Translations under genes and position numbers: made by a program
Part shown: positions 1-6,971 of the stretch, in pieces
Numbering within the stretch: the stretch's first letter is position 1
Layout: the number at the start of each line of letters is the position of its first letter
The notes under the pieces: model-generated
Told to the model about the DNA's origin: nothing
The model's database searches: none
Seen by the model: only the letters and a program-made list of their open reading frames with translations
Assembly (NCBI GenBank): GCA_019244745.1
Contig: JAFASF010000053.1
Coordinates: forward strand, 1 to 37,575
DNA from: Solirubrobacterales bacterium
GTDB taxonomy: Bacteria > Actinomycetota > Thermoleophilia > Solirubrobacterales > Solirubrobacteraceae
Length of the DNA stretch: 37,575 bases
Direction of reading: 5' to 3'

Positions 1-147
1 TACGACGCGCTATCGGCTCGGTTCACCGAGGTCAAGGTGCGTAGGGATCCGGACTGCCCGATCTGCTCTCGCGATCCTCAGTCGATTTCCGACGAGGAGA
101 TGGGCGTGTTCCCCGACTACGAGGCGTTCTGCGCCGGGGCGCACTAG
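1..147 (+). CDS. E1-like adenylyltransferase (MoeB/ThiF/MoeZ family), C-terminal end only
   Basis: The open frame enters from the left edge and gives the last 48 residues. They contain RRDPDCPICS, the second CxxC zinc pair typical of MoeB/ThiF/MoeZ enzymes, and finish in DYEAFC, the usual end of the adenylyltransferase domain. Family members bind ATP and adenylate the C-terminal glycine of a ubiquitin-like sulfur carrier. The protein stops here, so it has no C-terminal rhodanese domain of the MoeZ kind, and sulfur for the thiocarboxylate must come from another donor. The stop is 11 bp before the cysO-like gene, so the two are probably co-transcribed and CysO is the likely substrate. The catalytic part lies outside the window, so the exact subfamily is open. 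Confidence 0.8.
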   Translation, partial: YDALSARFTEVKVRRDPDCPICSRDPQSISDEEMGVFPDYEAFCAGAH

Positions 148-158
148 GGACTAGGGTT

Positions 159-452
159 ATGCCCGTGGCGACAGTGCGCATTCCTCCGGTGCTCCGACCG
201 TCGGTCGGCGGCGAGAAGGAGCTGGAGGCGAATGGCTCCTCGGTCGGAGAGATCCTCCGTACGGTGGCTGAGCACTACCCGGACACGGAGTCGCAGCTGT
301 TTTCCGGTGAGGGTCAGCTGAACCGCTACGTCAACGTCTACCTCAACGACGAGGACGTGCGAGTCCTGGACGGGCTCGAGACCGCGGTCGGCGCGCAGGA
401 CACGCTCGTGATCCTGCCCGCGATGGCCGGCGGCGCGATCCAGATCCGGTAG
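159..452 (+). CDS. cysO: CysO/MoaD-type sulfur carrier protein with C-terminal extension
   Basis: A 97-residue beta-grasp sulfur carrier. The start resembles mycobacterial CysO (VRIPPVLRPSVGG), the middle has RYVNVYLNDEDVR, and the end is LPAMAGG followed by five extra residues, AIQIR. In the CysO pathway the terminal glycine is adenylated by an E1-like enzyme, turned into a thiocarboxylate and used by CysM as the sulfide donor. Mycobacterial CysO ends exactly at GG, so here the tail (codons at 435-449) must be removed before activation. Mec+ at 3647 is the obvious candidate, as JAMM proteases trim comparable carriers in other bacteria (for example QbsE and HcyS). The gene lies 11 bp after the E1 gene and upstream of cysM. 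The name rests on the cluster as well as the sequence. Confidence 0.88.
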   Translation: MPVATVRIPPVLRPSVGGEKELEANGSSVGEILRTVAEHYPDTESQLFSGEGQLNRYVNVYLNDEDVRVLDGLETAVGAQDTLVILPAMAGGAIQIR

Positions 453-537
453 ACGACCGGCGTAAGTGATCGCCCCGGGAAGGGTTGGCGCCCGGAGGCG
501 TCTATAGGGACGACTATCAACGCCCGAAGGGAGTGAG

Positions 538-1152
538 ATGCCTCGTCCTATGAAGCTCGACCACGCGCCCCGCTTGCGGCGGCCGGCAGTGCTGGTCCTC
601 GCCGCGCTCGTCGGTTTTTCGCTGGCGGCGGTCACCGCGGTAGCGGTGGCGAAGTCGTTCACGCTGAGGGTCGCCAAGAACGTCCACGTGACGAACACGC
701 CGACAAAGGCGTTCAGGGTGCGCGCGGTCGATGTGCACGAGGCGGTCGCCGTCGGTCCGGCCGGATTCCCCGTCTACACGTTCCAGGGCGAGACCACACA
801 CCACCTCATCTGCATGAAGACCAGCAAGGCCAGCACGAACTGCTGGGCCTTCTGGCCTCCGGTGTCGGTCAAGTCGGGCAAGGGCCTGAGCGCGCAGACC
901 GGGATCAAGGGCAAGCTCGGGACGTTCCACAACCACGGGACGCTTCAGCTGACCCTCGGGGGCAAGCCGCTCTACTACTTCACGCCCGACATCAAGTCCG
1001 GTAATAAGCGGATGGCGATCGGCGACGAGCTGAAGACATTCGGCTCGATATGGCACATCGTCACCGCCTCGAAGTCCGGCAGCGCGCAGAACCAACCCGC
1101 CAATACCGGCACTCAGCCGACCAACCCGAACCCTTACGGCATGGGCTACTAG
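538..1152 (+). CDS. secreted Lipoprotein_15-type repeat protein
   Basis: A 204-residue exported protein. Residues about 14-38 are a hydrophobic signal or anchor (LVLAALVGFSLAAVTAVAVA). The body carries the hallmarks of the 'secreted repeat of unknown function' family (PF03640): GFPVYTFQGE, a Cys pair in CMKTSKASTNCWAFWPPV, and a second unit ending GGKPLYYFTPD. The function of the family is unknown; members are found on the surface of actinobacteria. The tail is low-complexity (Asn/Pro/Thr/Gln). The start is supported by GAAGGGAG at 526-533, five bases before the ATG. A strong terminator follows at 1239, so the cysO transcript probably ends after this gene. There is no lipobox Cys after the hydrophobic stretch, so it is probably not a lipoprotein here. 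Confidence 0.75.
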   Translation: MPRPMKLDHAPRLRRPAVLVLAALVGFSLAAVTAVAVAKSFTLRVAKNVHVTNTPTKAFRVRAVDVHEAVAVGPAGFPVYTFQGETTHHLICMKTSKASTNCWAFWPPVSVKSGKGLSAQTGIKGKLGTFHNHGTLQLTLGGKPLYYFTPDIKSGNKRMAIGDELKTFGSIWHIVTASKSGSAQNQPANTGTQPTNPNPYGMGY

Positions 1153-1238
1153 GCGCCGACCCCGACCTCGGCGATCAAGCCCAGTAGCGGAGGGCCGCCG
1201 GCTTCCACCCCCCGGCTGGTGGCCCTCCCAAACCTTCA

Positions 1239-1284
1239 GGACCGCGAGCCCGCTGGACGCCCCGGGCTCGCGGTCCTCTTTGTT
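1239..1284 (+). terminator. Rho-independent terminator after the Lipoprotein_15 gene
   Basis: A perfect 14-bp stem (GGACCGCGAGCCCG at 1239-1252 with its complement at 1263-1276) and a 10-base loop are followed by TCTTTGTT. A weaker hairpin (GGAGGGCC at 1189-1196 with GGCCCTCC at 1221-1228) lies just upstream. Both sit between two same-strand genes and before the cysM promoter. Confidence 0.75.
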
Positions 1285-1306
1285 CCGACCGCGTGAGAAC
1301 CCTCGC

Positions 1307-1312
1307 TACACT
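1307..1312 (+). promoter_or_regulatory. -10 box of the cysM promoter
   Basis: TACACT fits the actinobacterial TANNNT -10 and lies 10 bases before the ATG at 1323, just after the terminator at 1239-1284. Its position argues for the start at 1323 rather than the in-frame GTG at 1293, which would put the promoter inside the coding region. No clear -35 is visible. Confidence 0.45.
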
Positions 1313-1322
1313 TCGTGAAGCA

Positions 1323-2294
1323 ATGGCCGCCGAGAGCCTTCAGAACAAGCCATGCGGGGGGCGGTATGGCGACATCGTTCAGGCGATCGGCCACACCCCG
1401 CTGGTTGAGCTGAAGCGTCTGAGCCCGAAGCCCGGCGTGCGGATCTGGGCGAAGCTCGAATCCCGCAATCCCACCGGTTCGGTCAAGGACAGGGTCGCTC
1501 GGGCGATGATTGAAGGCGCCGAGGACCAGGGTCTTATCAGCCCCGGCCAGACGATTCTGGAGCCCACGTCGGGCAACACGGGCATTTCGTTGGCGATGAT
1601 CTGCGGCCGCAAGGGTTATCCGCTGAAGGTCGTCATGCCCGAGAACGTCACTCCCGAGCGCACTCAGCTGCTGCAGATGTACGGAGCCGAGATCGTCTAC
1701 AGCGAGGGCGCCAAGGGATCGAACGGCGCCGTCGAGATGGCGCTCGACATGGCCGAGAGGGACGCCTCCTACTACATGCCCTACCAGTACGGCAACCAGG
1801 CCAATCCCGACGCCCACTATCGCGGGACGGCCCTCGAGATCCTCGAGGAACTCGACGAGGTGGCGGCGTTCGTGGCGGGCCTGGGCACGGGCGGCACGTT
1901 GATGGGCAACGGGCGCCGGCTCAAGGAGGAGCTCGGCGACCAGGTCAAGATCGTCGCGGCCGAGCCGATGCAGGGAGAGCCCGTTCAGGGACTGCGGTCA
2001 CTCGAGGACGGCTTCATTCCGCCGATCCTCGATTTGTCGGTTCTGGATCGGAAGATCTTCGTCACGAACACCGATGCCATCGTGTTCACGCGCAAGCTGC
2101 TGGACGAGGAACGGCTGTTCGCGGGCGTGTCATCGGGCGCGATCGCGCGCGTCGCGGTGCGGATCGCGAATGAGCTCGACGAAGGCAACGTGGTGTTCAT
2201 TGTCGCCGACGATGGGTGGAAGTACCTGTCGTCGGGCATCTACACCCGCCCGGTCGAGGAGATCGAGAACCTGGACGCCACCGTTTGGTGGTGA
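1323..2294 (+). CDS. cysM: CysO-dependent cysteine synthase (O-phosphoserine sulfhydrylase) CysM
   Basis: A 323-residue fold-type II PLP enzyme, the same length as M. tuberculosis CysM. Visible motifs are NPTGSVKDR with the Schiff-base lysine K55, the phosphate-contacting TSGNTG (82-87) and GLGTGGT (187-193). R225, in EPMQGEPVQGLR, lines up with Arg220 of the mycobacterial enzyme, the residue known to select O-phospho-L-serine. The C-terminus (ADDGWKYLSSG) also matches the CysO-using branch. The reaction is O-phosphoserine plus CysO-thiocarboxylate giving CysO-cysteine, which Mec+ then cleaves. A GTG at 1293 is an alternative start, but TACACT at 1307-1312 favours 1323. The stop overlaps the next start by 4 bp. 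The alignment with mycobacterial CysM is from memory. Confidence 0.92.
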   Translation: MAAESLQNKPCGGRYGDIVQAIGHTPLVELKRLSPKPGVRIWAKLESRNPTGSVKDRVARAMIEGAEDQGLISPGQTILEPTSGNTGISLAMICGRKGYPLKVVMPENVTPERTQLLQMYGAEIVYSEGAKGSNGAVEMALDMAERDASYYMPYQYGNQANPDAHYRGTALEILEELDEVAAFVAGLGTGGTLMGNGRRLKEELGDQVKIVAAEPMQGEPVQGLRSLEDGFIPPILDLSVLDRKIFVTNTDAIVFTRKLLDEERLFAGVSSGAIARVAVRIANELDEGNVVFIVADDGWKYLSSGIYTRPVEEIENLDATVWW

Positions 2295-2938
2295 GTTCCG
2301 ACCCGGAATCTGAACCGTCGTGCCGGGGGCAGTCACAGGCCGCGGCCCGCGGCCGCGTGTCCGGCGCACAACCTGACCCCTCGCGCCGGAAGCTGATGCG
2401 CTCGGCGGCCGGCGCCGTCGCCGGAGGCGCGCTCCTCCTGGCGGGCTGTGGCGGCTCAAGCTCCAGCTCGCCCCAAATTCACGTCAAGGCCGTCCTCGGC
2501 GTACCGCCCGGTGATGTACCGCTCCTCACCCGGCTGCTCGACCTCGAGCACCTCGCGATCGCGGCCTATACGGCAGGAACGCCCCTGTTCGAGTCCTACT
2601 GGGAACAGAAGGCGGCCGAGCAATTCCTCGATCAGGAGCTCGCGCATTCCGGGGAGATCGCGGGCCTCATCCGCAAGGGCGGCGCCAAGCCCGGGAGGCC
2701 CAAGGAGAGCTACGACCTCGGTCATCCCCGCACCAGAGGCGAGCTGCTGACCCTCCTGCATCGGATCGAGCGCGAGCAGATCGCCGCGTACCTGTACGCG
2801 ATCCCGCGGGTATCCGGGAACGCTGTGCGCCCGGCTCTCGGAGCCATCCTCGGCAATGAGGCCCAGCACATGGCGATCATTCGCGCCTACCAGCGGCAGT
2901 CTCCGGCTCCTGCCGCGTTCGTGACCGGGCGTGAATAG
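2291..2938 (+). CDS. TAT-exported ferritin-like lipoprotein
   Basis: A 215-residue protein starting at a GTG that overlaps the cysM stop (GTGA). The N-terminus has a twin-arginine signal, SRRKLM (31-36), a hydrophobic stretch and a lipobox LLLAGC with Cys53, followed by a Gly/Ser linker. The mature part is a four-helix ferritin-like domain (PF13668 type) with candidate metal ligands E86, E116/H119 (ExxH), E162 and E190/H193 (ExxH). This predicts a folded, metal-bearing protein anchored outside the membrane. Its substrate is unknown; iron or peroxide chemistry is only inferred from the fold. Translation is coupled to cysM and a second ferritin-like gene follows directly. Confidence 0.75.
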   Translation: MSSDPESEPSCRGQSQAAARGRVSGAQPDPSRRKLMRSAAGAVAGGALLLAGCGGSSSSSPQIHVKAVLGVPPGDVPLLTRLLDLEHLAIAAYTAGTPLFESYWEQKAAEQFLDQELAHSGEIAGLIRKGGAKPGRPKESYDLGHPRTRGELLTLLHRIEREQIAAYLYAIPRVSGNAVRPALGAILGNEAQHMAIIRAYQRQSPAPAAFVTGRE

Positions 2939-2959
2939 GCCGGCGGATCGGATGAATTC

Positions 2960-3595
2960 TTGAGTGGACTGCTGAGCCGCCGAGAGCTAGTCGCTCGGGC
3001 GCGCGCGGCCGCGGCCACCGCCGCGGTTTCGGGCGTGGTCGCGGGCACGGGCCAGGTCGGGCTCGCAGATGACGCCCGCGCCCAGGCGCCCGCCGCGACG
3101 ACCGAGCGAGCCGATGGCGAGGTCCTGAGCCTGGTGCTCTCGCTCGAGTTGGTGGTTGTGCTCGCATACCGGCGCGCGCTCGATTCCGGGTTCCTGACGC
3201 CGCGCAGCCAGCACGTCGTCGCCCAGCTCCTCGCCCAAGAGCACGAGCACGTCCACGTCGTACGGTCCGCTCTGCGTCGCCTGGGCACCCCCGCGCCGCC
3301 CCCTCCGAAGAGCCTCGAGTACGCCCAGAGCCAGCTCACCGCGCGAAACGGCTGGGGCAGCTTCACCGACCTGCACTCCGAGAACGACTGCCTGGGTCTG
3401 CTCACCGGCGCCGAGGCCGTTGCCCAGGGAGCGTATTACCAGGCCCTGGGCACGCTGAGCCACGCGGGGCTGCTTCGGACCGCCGCCCAGGCTCTGGCGT
3501 CCGAAGCGCAACACGAGACCGTCATCGAAGGCCTGCTGCATCCGGGCGACGTCAAGAGGTCGGTTCCGTCGGCGTTCGTGGAGGGCATAAGCTGA
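2960..3595 (+). CDS. TAT-exported ferritin-like protein, second copy
   Basis: A 211-residue paralogue-like neighbour of the preceding protein. The TTG at 2960 is the only usual start codon between the preceding in-frame stop and the signal sequence. The N-terminus SRREL (6-10) followed by an Ala/Val-rich stretch to about residue 43 reads as a twin-arginine signal without a lipobox. The ferritin-like core keeps the same ligand pattern: E63, E94/H97, E152 and E182/H185. Pairs of such proteins, one lipid-anchored and one soluble, could form a complex, but that is inference. A weak GGAT-type ribosome site precedes the start. The function is not established. Confidence 0.7.
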   Translation: MSGLLSRRELVARARAAAATAAVSGVVAGTGQVGLADDARAQAPAATTERADGEVLSLVLSLELVVVLAYRRALDSGFLTPRSQHVVAQLLAQEHEHVHVVRSALRRLGTPAPPPPKSLEYAQSQLTARNGWGSFTDLHSENDCLGLLTGAEAVAQGAYYQALGTLSHAGLLRTAAQALASEAQHETVIEGLLHPGDVKRSVPSAFVEGIS

Positions 3596-3630
3596 GCGCC
3601 GAATCCTCGGGTGCCTCCTGGACCTGCTGG

Positions 3631-3636
3631 TAGCCT
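3631..3636 (+). promoter_or_regulatory. possible -10 box before mec
   Basis: TAGCCT (TANNNT) lies 10 bases before the ATG at 3647 in the 51-bp gap after the ferritin-like gene. No Shine-Dalgarno precedes that ATG, which fits a leaderless or nearly leaderless transcript. Confidence 0.35.
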
Positions 3637-3646
3637 CGACGCCCGG

Positions 3647-4039
3647 ATGAGGATCGCCCGGGAGCTGTACGAGGACATCATCGCCCATGCGCGCGAAGAG
3701 GCGCCGAACGAGTGCTGTGGGATGGTCGCTTCTCGGGACGGTGAAGCGGTCAAGGTCTTCCGGGCACGCAACGCCGCGGCGAGTCCACTGCGGTACGAGA
3801 TCGACGGCCCCGAGCAGTACCGGATCCAGATGGAGATCTACGACGCCGACCAGGATCTGGGGGCGATCTACCACTCGCACACCCGGAGCGAGCCGGTGCC
3901 CTCGCAGACCGACATCAACCTCGCTTTCTATCCCGAAGCGCTGTACGTGATCGTCGGGCTGGCCGGCGGCGACCCCGATGTGCGCGCGTTCACCATCCGC
4001 GACGGGCAGGTGGCAGAGGCCGAGCTGGTAGTGCTGTGA
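3647..4039 (+). CDS. mec: Mec+ JAMM-type metallopeptidase (CysO-cysteine peptidase)
   Basis: A 130-residue MPN+/JAMM protease. The zinc motif is complete: E22 in PNECCG, then HSH (76-78), seven residues, S86, two residues and D89. In M. tuberculosis, Mec+ removes cysteine from the C-terminus of CysO-Cys and regenerates the carrier; related enzymes in quinolobactin and homocysteine pathways trim a short tail off the sulfur carrier precursor. Because CysO here ends GG-AIQIR, this enzyme may do both jobs. The stop overlaps the next ATG by one base (TGATG), so the zinc-ribbon gene is coupled to it. The gene is separated from cysM only by the two ferritin-like genes. Confidence 0.88.
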   Translation: MRIARELYEDIIAHAREEAPNECCGMVASRDGEAVKVFRARNAAASPLRYEIDGPEQYRIQMEIYDADQDLGAIYHSHTRSEPVPSQTDINLAFYPEALYVIVGLAGGDPDVRAFTIRDGQVAEAELVVL

Positions 4040-4542
4040 TGGTCCGAGGGGCTGGCCCGCCCGAACCGCTCTCCTGTCCCCGTTGCGGCGCGACTTTTCC
4101 CGCCGAGGAGCGGTTCTGCCCTGAATGCAGGCTGCCGCTGACCCTGGGCGCGGAATCCGTCTCGGACCTCAGCGAGCGTCACAGGCGCGCGCGGAAGGTC
4201 AAGCCGCAGCTCGCCGAAGGGGAGCTGGTGCGCGTCGCCGGCGCGCGCAACCAGGCCGAGGGCGAGTTCATCCAGGGGCTGTTGCTCGAGGAGGGGGTCC
4301 CGAGCGTGCTTCGGCGAAGCCCGGGCTTTGACGTTCCCGACTTTCTGGCCGCCGGCCCGCGTGATGTGCTCGTCGCACAGTCGGGCGTCGCGACGGCGCG
4401 TCAGGTCTTGCTGGAGGCCGAGCTGATCCCGAACCAGCCGGCCACCGCGTCGGTCTCCCCGGGTCGGCTGCTCGCCGGGCTGCTGATCGCGCTCGCGCTA
4501 GGGGCACTCATCGTCTGGCTCGTGACGCTCGCCACCCACTAG
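4039..4542 (+). CDS. zinc-ribbon, DUF2007-like, single-TM protein
   Basis: A 167-residue protein with three parts. A rubredoxin-like zinc ribbon (C13, C16, C27, C30) is followed at about residues 62-130 by a region resembling DUF2007, the 'putative signal transducing protein' domain (VRVAGARNQAEGEFIQGLLLEEGV). One C-terminal transmembrane helix (about 143-163) ends the protein. The zinc ribbon and DUF2007 part would face the cytoplasm. The ATG shares one base with the mec stop; a GTG at 4036 is an alternative. The function is unknown, and its place after mec suggests only co-expression. Confidence 0.65.
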   Translation: MVRGAGPPEPLSCPRCGATFPAEERFCPECRLPLTLGAESVSDLSERHRRARKVKPQLAEGELVRVAGARNQAEGEFIQGLLLEEGVPSVLRRSPGFDVPDFLAAGPRDVLVAQSGVATARQVLLEAELIPNQPATASVSPGRLLAGLLIALALGALIVWLVTLATH

Positions 4543-4547
4543 GTGAC

Positions 4548-4579
4548 GCGGCGCTCGCGGTCACACCAGCGAGCGCCGC
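4548..4579. terminator. hairpin between convergent genes
   Basis: A perfect 11-bp stem (GCGGCGCTCGC at 4548-4558 with its complement at 4569-4579) and a 10-base loop sit between the plus-strand zinc-ribbon gene and the minus-strand DUF1802 gene. There is no clear U-run on either side, so it is a candidate bidirectional terminator only. Confidence 0.5.
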
Positions 4580-4594
4580 TGACCCTCTCGAAGT

Positions 4595-5224
4595 TCAGAC
4601 CATTACAGGCTGGCGGTCCGAGGCGATCGAGTCGATCTCCTCAGACGCGCGCTCGAACTCTTCGTCGGAGAGCACGGGCGTCCCCTCGAACGGGAGATCG
4701 CGCGTAATTTCGAGCCACGAGCGACAGCCGTGGTATTCGTCACGTACTTTGACCGTGACCGGCCGCGGGATCCGGTAGGTCCGCAGCAGGATCACGTGCA
4801 ATGGGTGCCGGCGCTTCCACGCGAGACGCTTCTCGGCATAGTCGGTCGTCCATACGTAGAACGGCGAGAGCGCATCGACGGCGCGGCGATCGGTGATCGT
4901 GTAGTGGGCGGCGACTTCGGCCCAAGCGCGGATCCGCACGCGATCGGGCTGGGCGACGTCGACACCGTTGTACAGGGCGTGCGGCTGGGGCTCGCCATCG
5001 GTCCAGACGCCCTCCTCCAGCGCGCGCGCCAACTCGGGCTGGTGCGACTCGCGGACGAGGTCCGGGCATTGGTGGTCGAACGTCGGGTACAGAAAAAAGC
5101 GGTCGTACTCCAGCTTGAAATGCTTGTCGGGCTCGCGGATCCCGCCCTTACGCAGGGTCAGGAGCTGCTCGCCCTCAGCAAGGGCCCGCACGGTGACGGC
5201 CCATTCTTTGAAAGCAATCGGCAT
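4595..5224 (-). CDS. DUF1802 family protein
   Basis: A 209-residue cytoplasmic protein. It opens with AFKEWAVTVRAL and continues LLTLRKGGIRE and FFLYPTFDHQ, the conserved start of the DUF1802 family (PF08819). No function is established for the family. There is no signal peptide or membrane helix. The ATG is preceded by TTTCCCCCATTGATAA, which has no Shine-Dalgarno, so the start is less secure. A sigma-70-like promoter is visible about 85 bp upstream. It is on the same strand as the hyu genes but 265 bp from hyuB, so it is probably a separate unit. Confidence 0.7.
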   Translation of the reverse strand: MPIAFKEWAVTVRALAEGEQLLTLRKGGIREPDKHFKLEYDRFFLYPTFDHQCPDLVRESHQPELARALEEGVWTDGEPQPHALYNGVDVAQPDRVRIRAWAEVAAHYTITDRRAVDALSPFYVWTTDYAEKRLAWKRRHPLHVILLRTYRIPRPVTVKVRDEYHGCRSWLEITRDLPFEGTPVLSDEEFERASEEIDSIASDRQPVMV

Positions 5225-5307
5225 TTATCAATGGGGGAAAGAGAGATTTACCAGTCGAGTCCTGCGCGCTCACACCGCGGTGCGACGGGCCGCAACAGGA
5301 AGATGGC

Positions 5308-5335
5308 ATTGTACGCGAGAGTTTGGAAAACCCAA
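5308..5335 (-). promoter_or_regulatory. sigma-70-like promoter for the DUF1802 gene
   Basis: Read on the minus strand, TTGGGT (5330-5335) and TACAAT (5308-5313) are separated by 16 bp, in a stretch richer in A and T than the surrounding DNA. It would give a leader of about 75 bases. The rest of the 5225-5489 gap holds the hairpin at 5418 and no supported gene. Confidence 0.45.
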
Positions 5336-5417
5336 AATGTTGCTGCAAATCTAGGCATTTTTGGCTTTGAGCCGTGTCGCGACGTGGCGCGTTTTTGGCC
5401 CCGGGGAGGGTTGCTCT

Positions 5418-5446
5418 GAGGCTGCAGCCCGCGTGGCTGCAGCCTC
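5418..5446 (-). terminator. hairpin downstream of hyuB
   Basis: A perfect 12-bp stem (GAGGCTGCAGCC at 5418-5429 and its complement at 5435-5446) with a 5-base loop lies 44 bp after the hyuB stop. It is not followed by a U-run on the minus strand, so termination is inferred from position and stem strength. Confidence 0.5.
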
Positions 5447-5489
5447 GGGCCGGCGTGTCATTGGTCTGGAGCGTCGCGCTGGGCCGCGG

Positions 5490-6971
5490 TCAGCTCGGAT
5501 CTCCATACCCCCCGCCGCCCGGGGTCTCGATACGCAGCCGCTGCCCGGACTCCATCCGTCCGATGGCCTTCGGCGGGAGCTCCTCGCCGTCGAGCAGGTT
5601 TCGGCCGGGGGCGCCGTCGCGTCCGCCCGCCGCGCCCCCGGGAGCGTGCCGGCGTCGCTCGGTGATCAGCGAGTAGTGCAGCGGCGCCAGCGCCTCGAGC
5701 TCCCGGATCACTCCGTCGCCGCCACGGTGCGCACCCGGACCCCCGGACTCCCGCCTCACGCCGTACTCCGTGATGCGCATCGGAAACTCGAGCTCGAGTG
5801 CCTCGATCGGCGTGTTGAGCGTGTTGCTCATCGCCACGTGGACGCCGGTCGGCCCGTCGGCGTCGGAGCAGGCGCCCTGGCCTCCGCCGACCGTTTCGTA
5901 GTAGACGACCTCTTCGCTGCCGAGCGTGACGTTGTTCATCGTGCCCTGTCCGAGCGCGCGCCCGAACGCCTTCAACACCACGTCGGCGACCCGCGAGGAG
6001 GTCTCGACGTTGCCGCCGACCACCGCCGCGGGGGAACGGGCGTTCAACAGCGAACCCTCGGGCGCGATCACCTCGATCGGTCGGTACGCCCCGGCGGTCG
6101 GCGGGATGTCGGGATCGGTGAGCACGCGCACGGCGAAGTAGCAAGCCGAGCGGGTGACGGCCAGCGGGCAGTTGAGGTTGCCCTCGTACTGCTCCGCGCT
6201 CCCGCTGAAGTCAAGCGTCAACCCATCGCCCTCCACGGTCGCCTCGAGCACGATCGGGAGATCGCCTTCGCGCGCCTCGAGCAGGTCTCGGGCCTCGCGG
6301 ACGCCGTCATCGAGCTCCTCGAGGCAGGCGCGCGTGCGCCGCTCGGAGTAGTCGAGCACTTCGCCGAAGGCCTCTCGGATCGCGTCGCCCCCCACCCGCT
6401 CCCGCAACTCGTTCAGTCGCCGCACACCGACCAGGCCGGCCGCGAGCTGGGCGCGCAGGTCGGCTCGCCGCTGCTCGGGGCGGCGCATCTGCTCGCTCAG
6501 CTTCGCGATCGCCCGCTCGTCGAGCACGCACGGCTCGATCACCACCCCTTCGTCGGCTAGCGTACGGCTGTCGGCCGGCATCGAGCCTGGGGTGGGACCG
6601 CCCACGTCGGCGTGGTGCGCTCGGTTGGCGGCGAACGCGATCAGCTCGCCGTCCGCGAACACTGGCGTGATCACGGTGATGTCGGGCAGGTGGGTGCCAC
6701 CCCTGTAGGGGTCGTTGAGGATCCAGGAGCGGTTCGGCGCCTGCTCGTGGTCGAGGATCGCGGCCACGGCGGCTGGCATGGCGCCGAGGTGCACGGGTAT
6801 GTGCTCGGCCTGCATGACCATCTCCCCACGGGGGTCGAACAGGGCGGTCGATGCGTCACGGCGCTCCTTTATGTTGGCCGAATGCGCCGATCGGATCAGC
6901 ACGGCCCCCATCTCCTCGCAGATCGCGCGCAGCACCCCGGTCAGGACCTGGAGCTCAACCGGGTCGATCAT
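5490..6971 (-). CDS. hyuB: hydantoinase B/oxoprolinase family protein
   Basis: A 493-residue HyuB (PF02538) subunit. The N-terminus MIDPVELQVLTGVLRAICEE, the segments ERRDASTALFD and LNDPYRGGTHLPDI, and the glycine-rich ending TPGGGGYGDP are family marks. HyuA and HyuB together perform ATP-dependent hydrolysis of cyclic amides such as N-methylhydantoin or 5-oxoproline, and relatives include acetone and acetophenone carboxylases. The substrate cannot be told from sequence. The ATG overlaps the hyuA stop (ATGA), so the subunits are translationally coupled. The protein ends one residue after GYGDP, while many relatives continue for some 10-30 residues; a late truncation is possible but would probably not affect the core. 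Confidence 0.88.
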   Translation of the reverse strand: MIDPVELQVLTGVLRAICEEMGAVLIRSAHSANIKERRDASTALFDPRGEMVMQAEHIPVHLGAMPAAVAAILDHEQAPNRSWILNDPYRGGTHLPDITVITPVFADGELIAFAANRAHHADVGGPTPGSMPADSRTLADEGVVIEPCVLDERAIAKLSEQMRRPEQRRADLRAQLAAGLVGVRRLNELRERVGGDAIREAFGEVLDYSERRTRACLEELDDGVREARDLLEAREGDLPIVLEATVEGDGLTLDFSGSAEQYEGNLNCPLAVTRSACYFAVRVLTDPDIPPTAGAYRPIEVIAPEGSLLNARSPAAVVGGNVETSSRVADVVLKAFGRALGQGTMNNVTLGSEEVVYYETVGGGQGACSDADGPTGVHVAMSNTLNTPIEALELEFPMRITEYGVRRESGGPGAHRGGDGVIRELEALAPLHYSLITERRRHAPGGAAGGRDGAPGRNLLDGEELPPKAIGRMESGQRLRIETPGGGGYGDPS

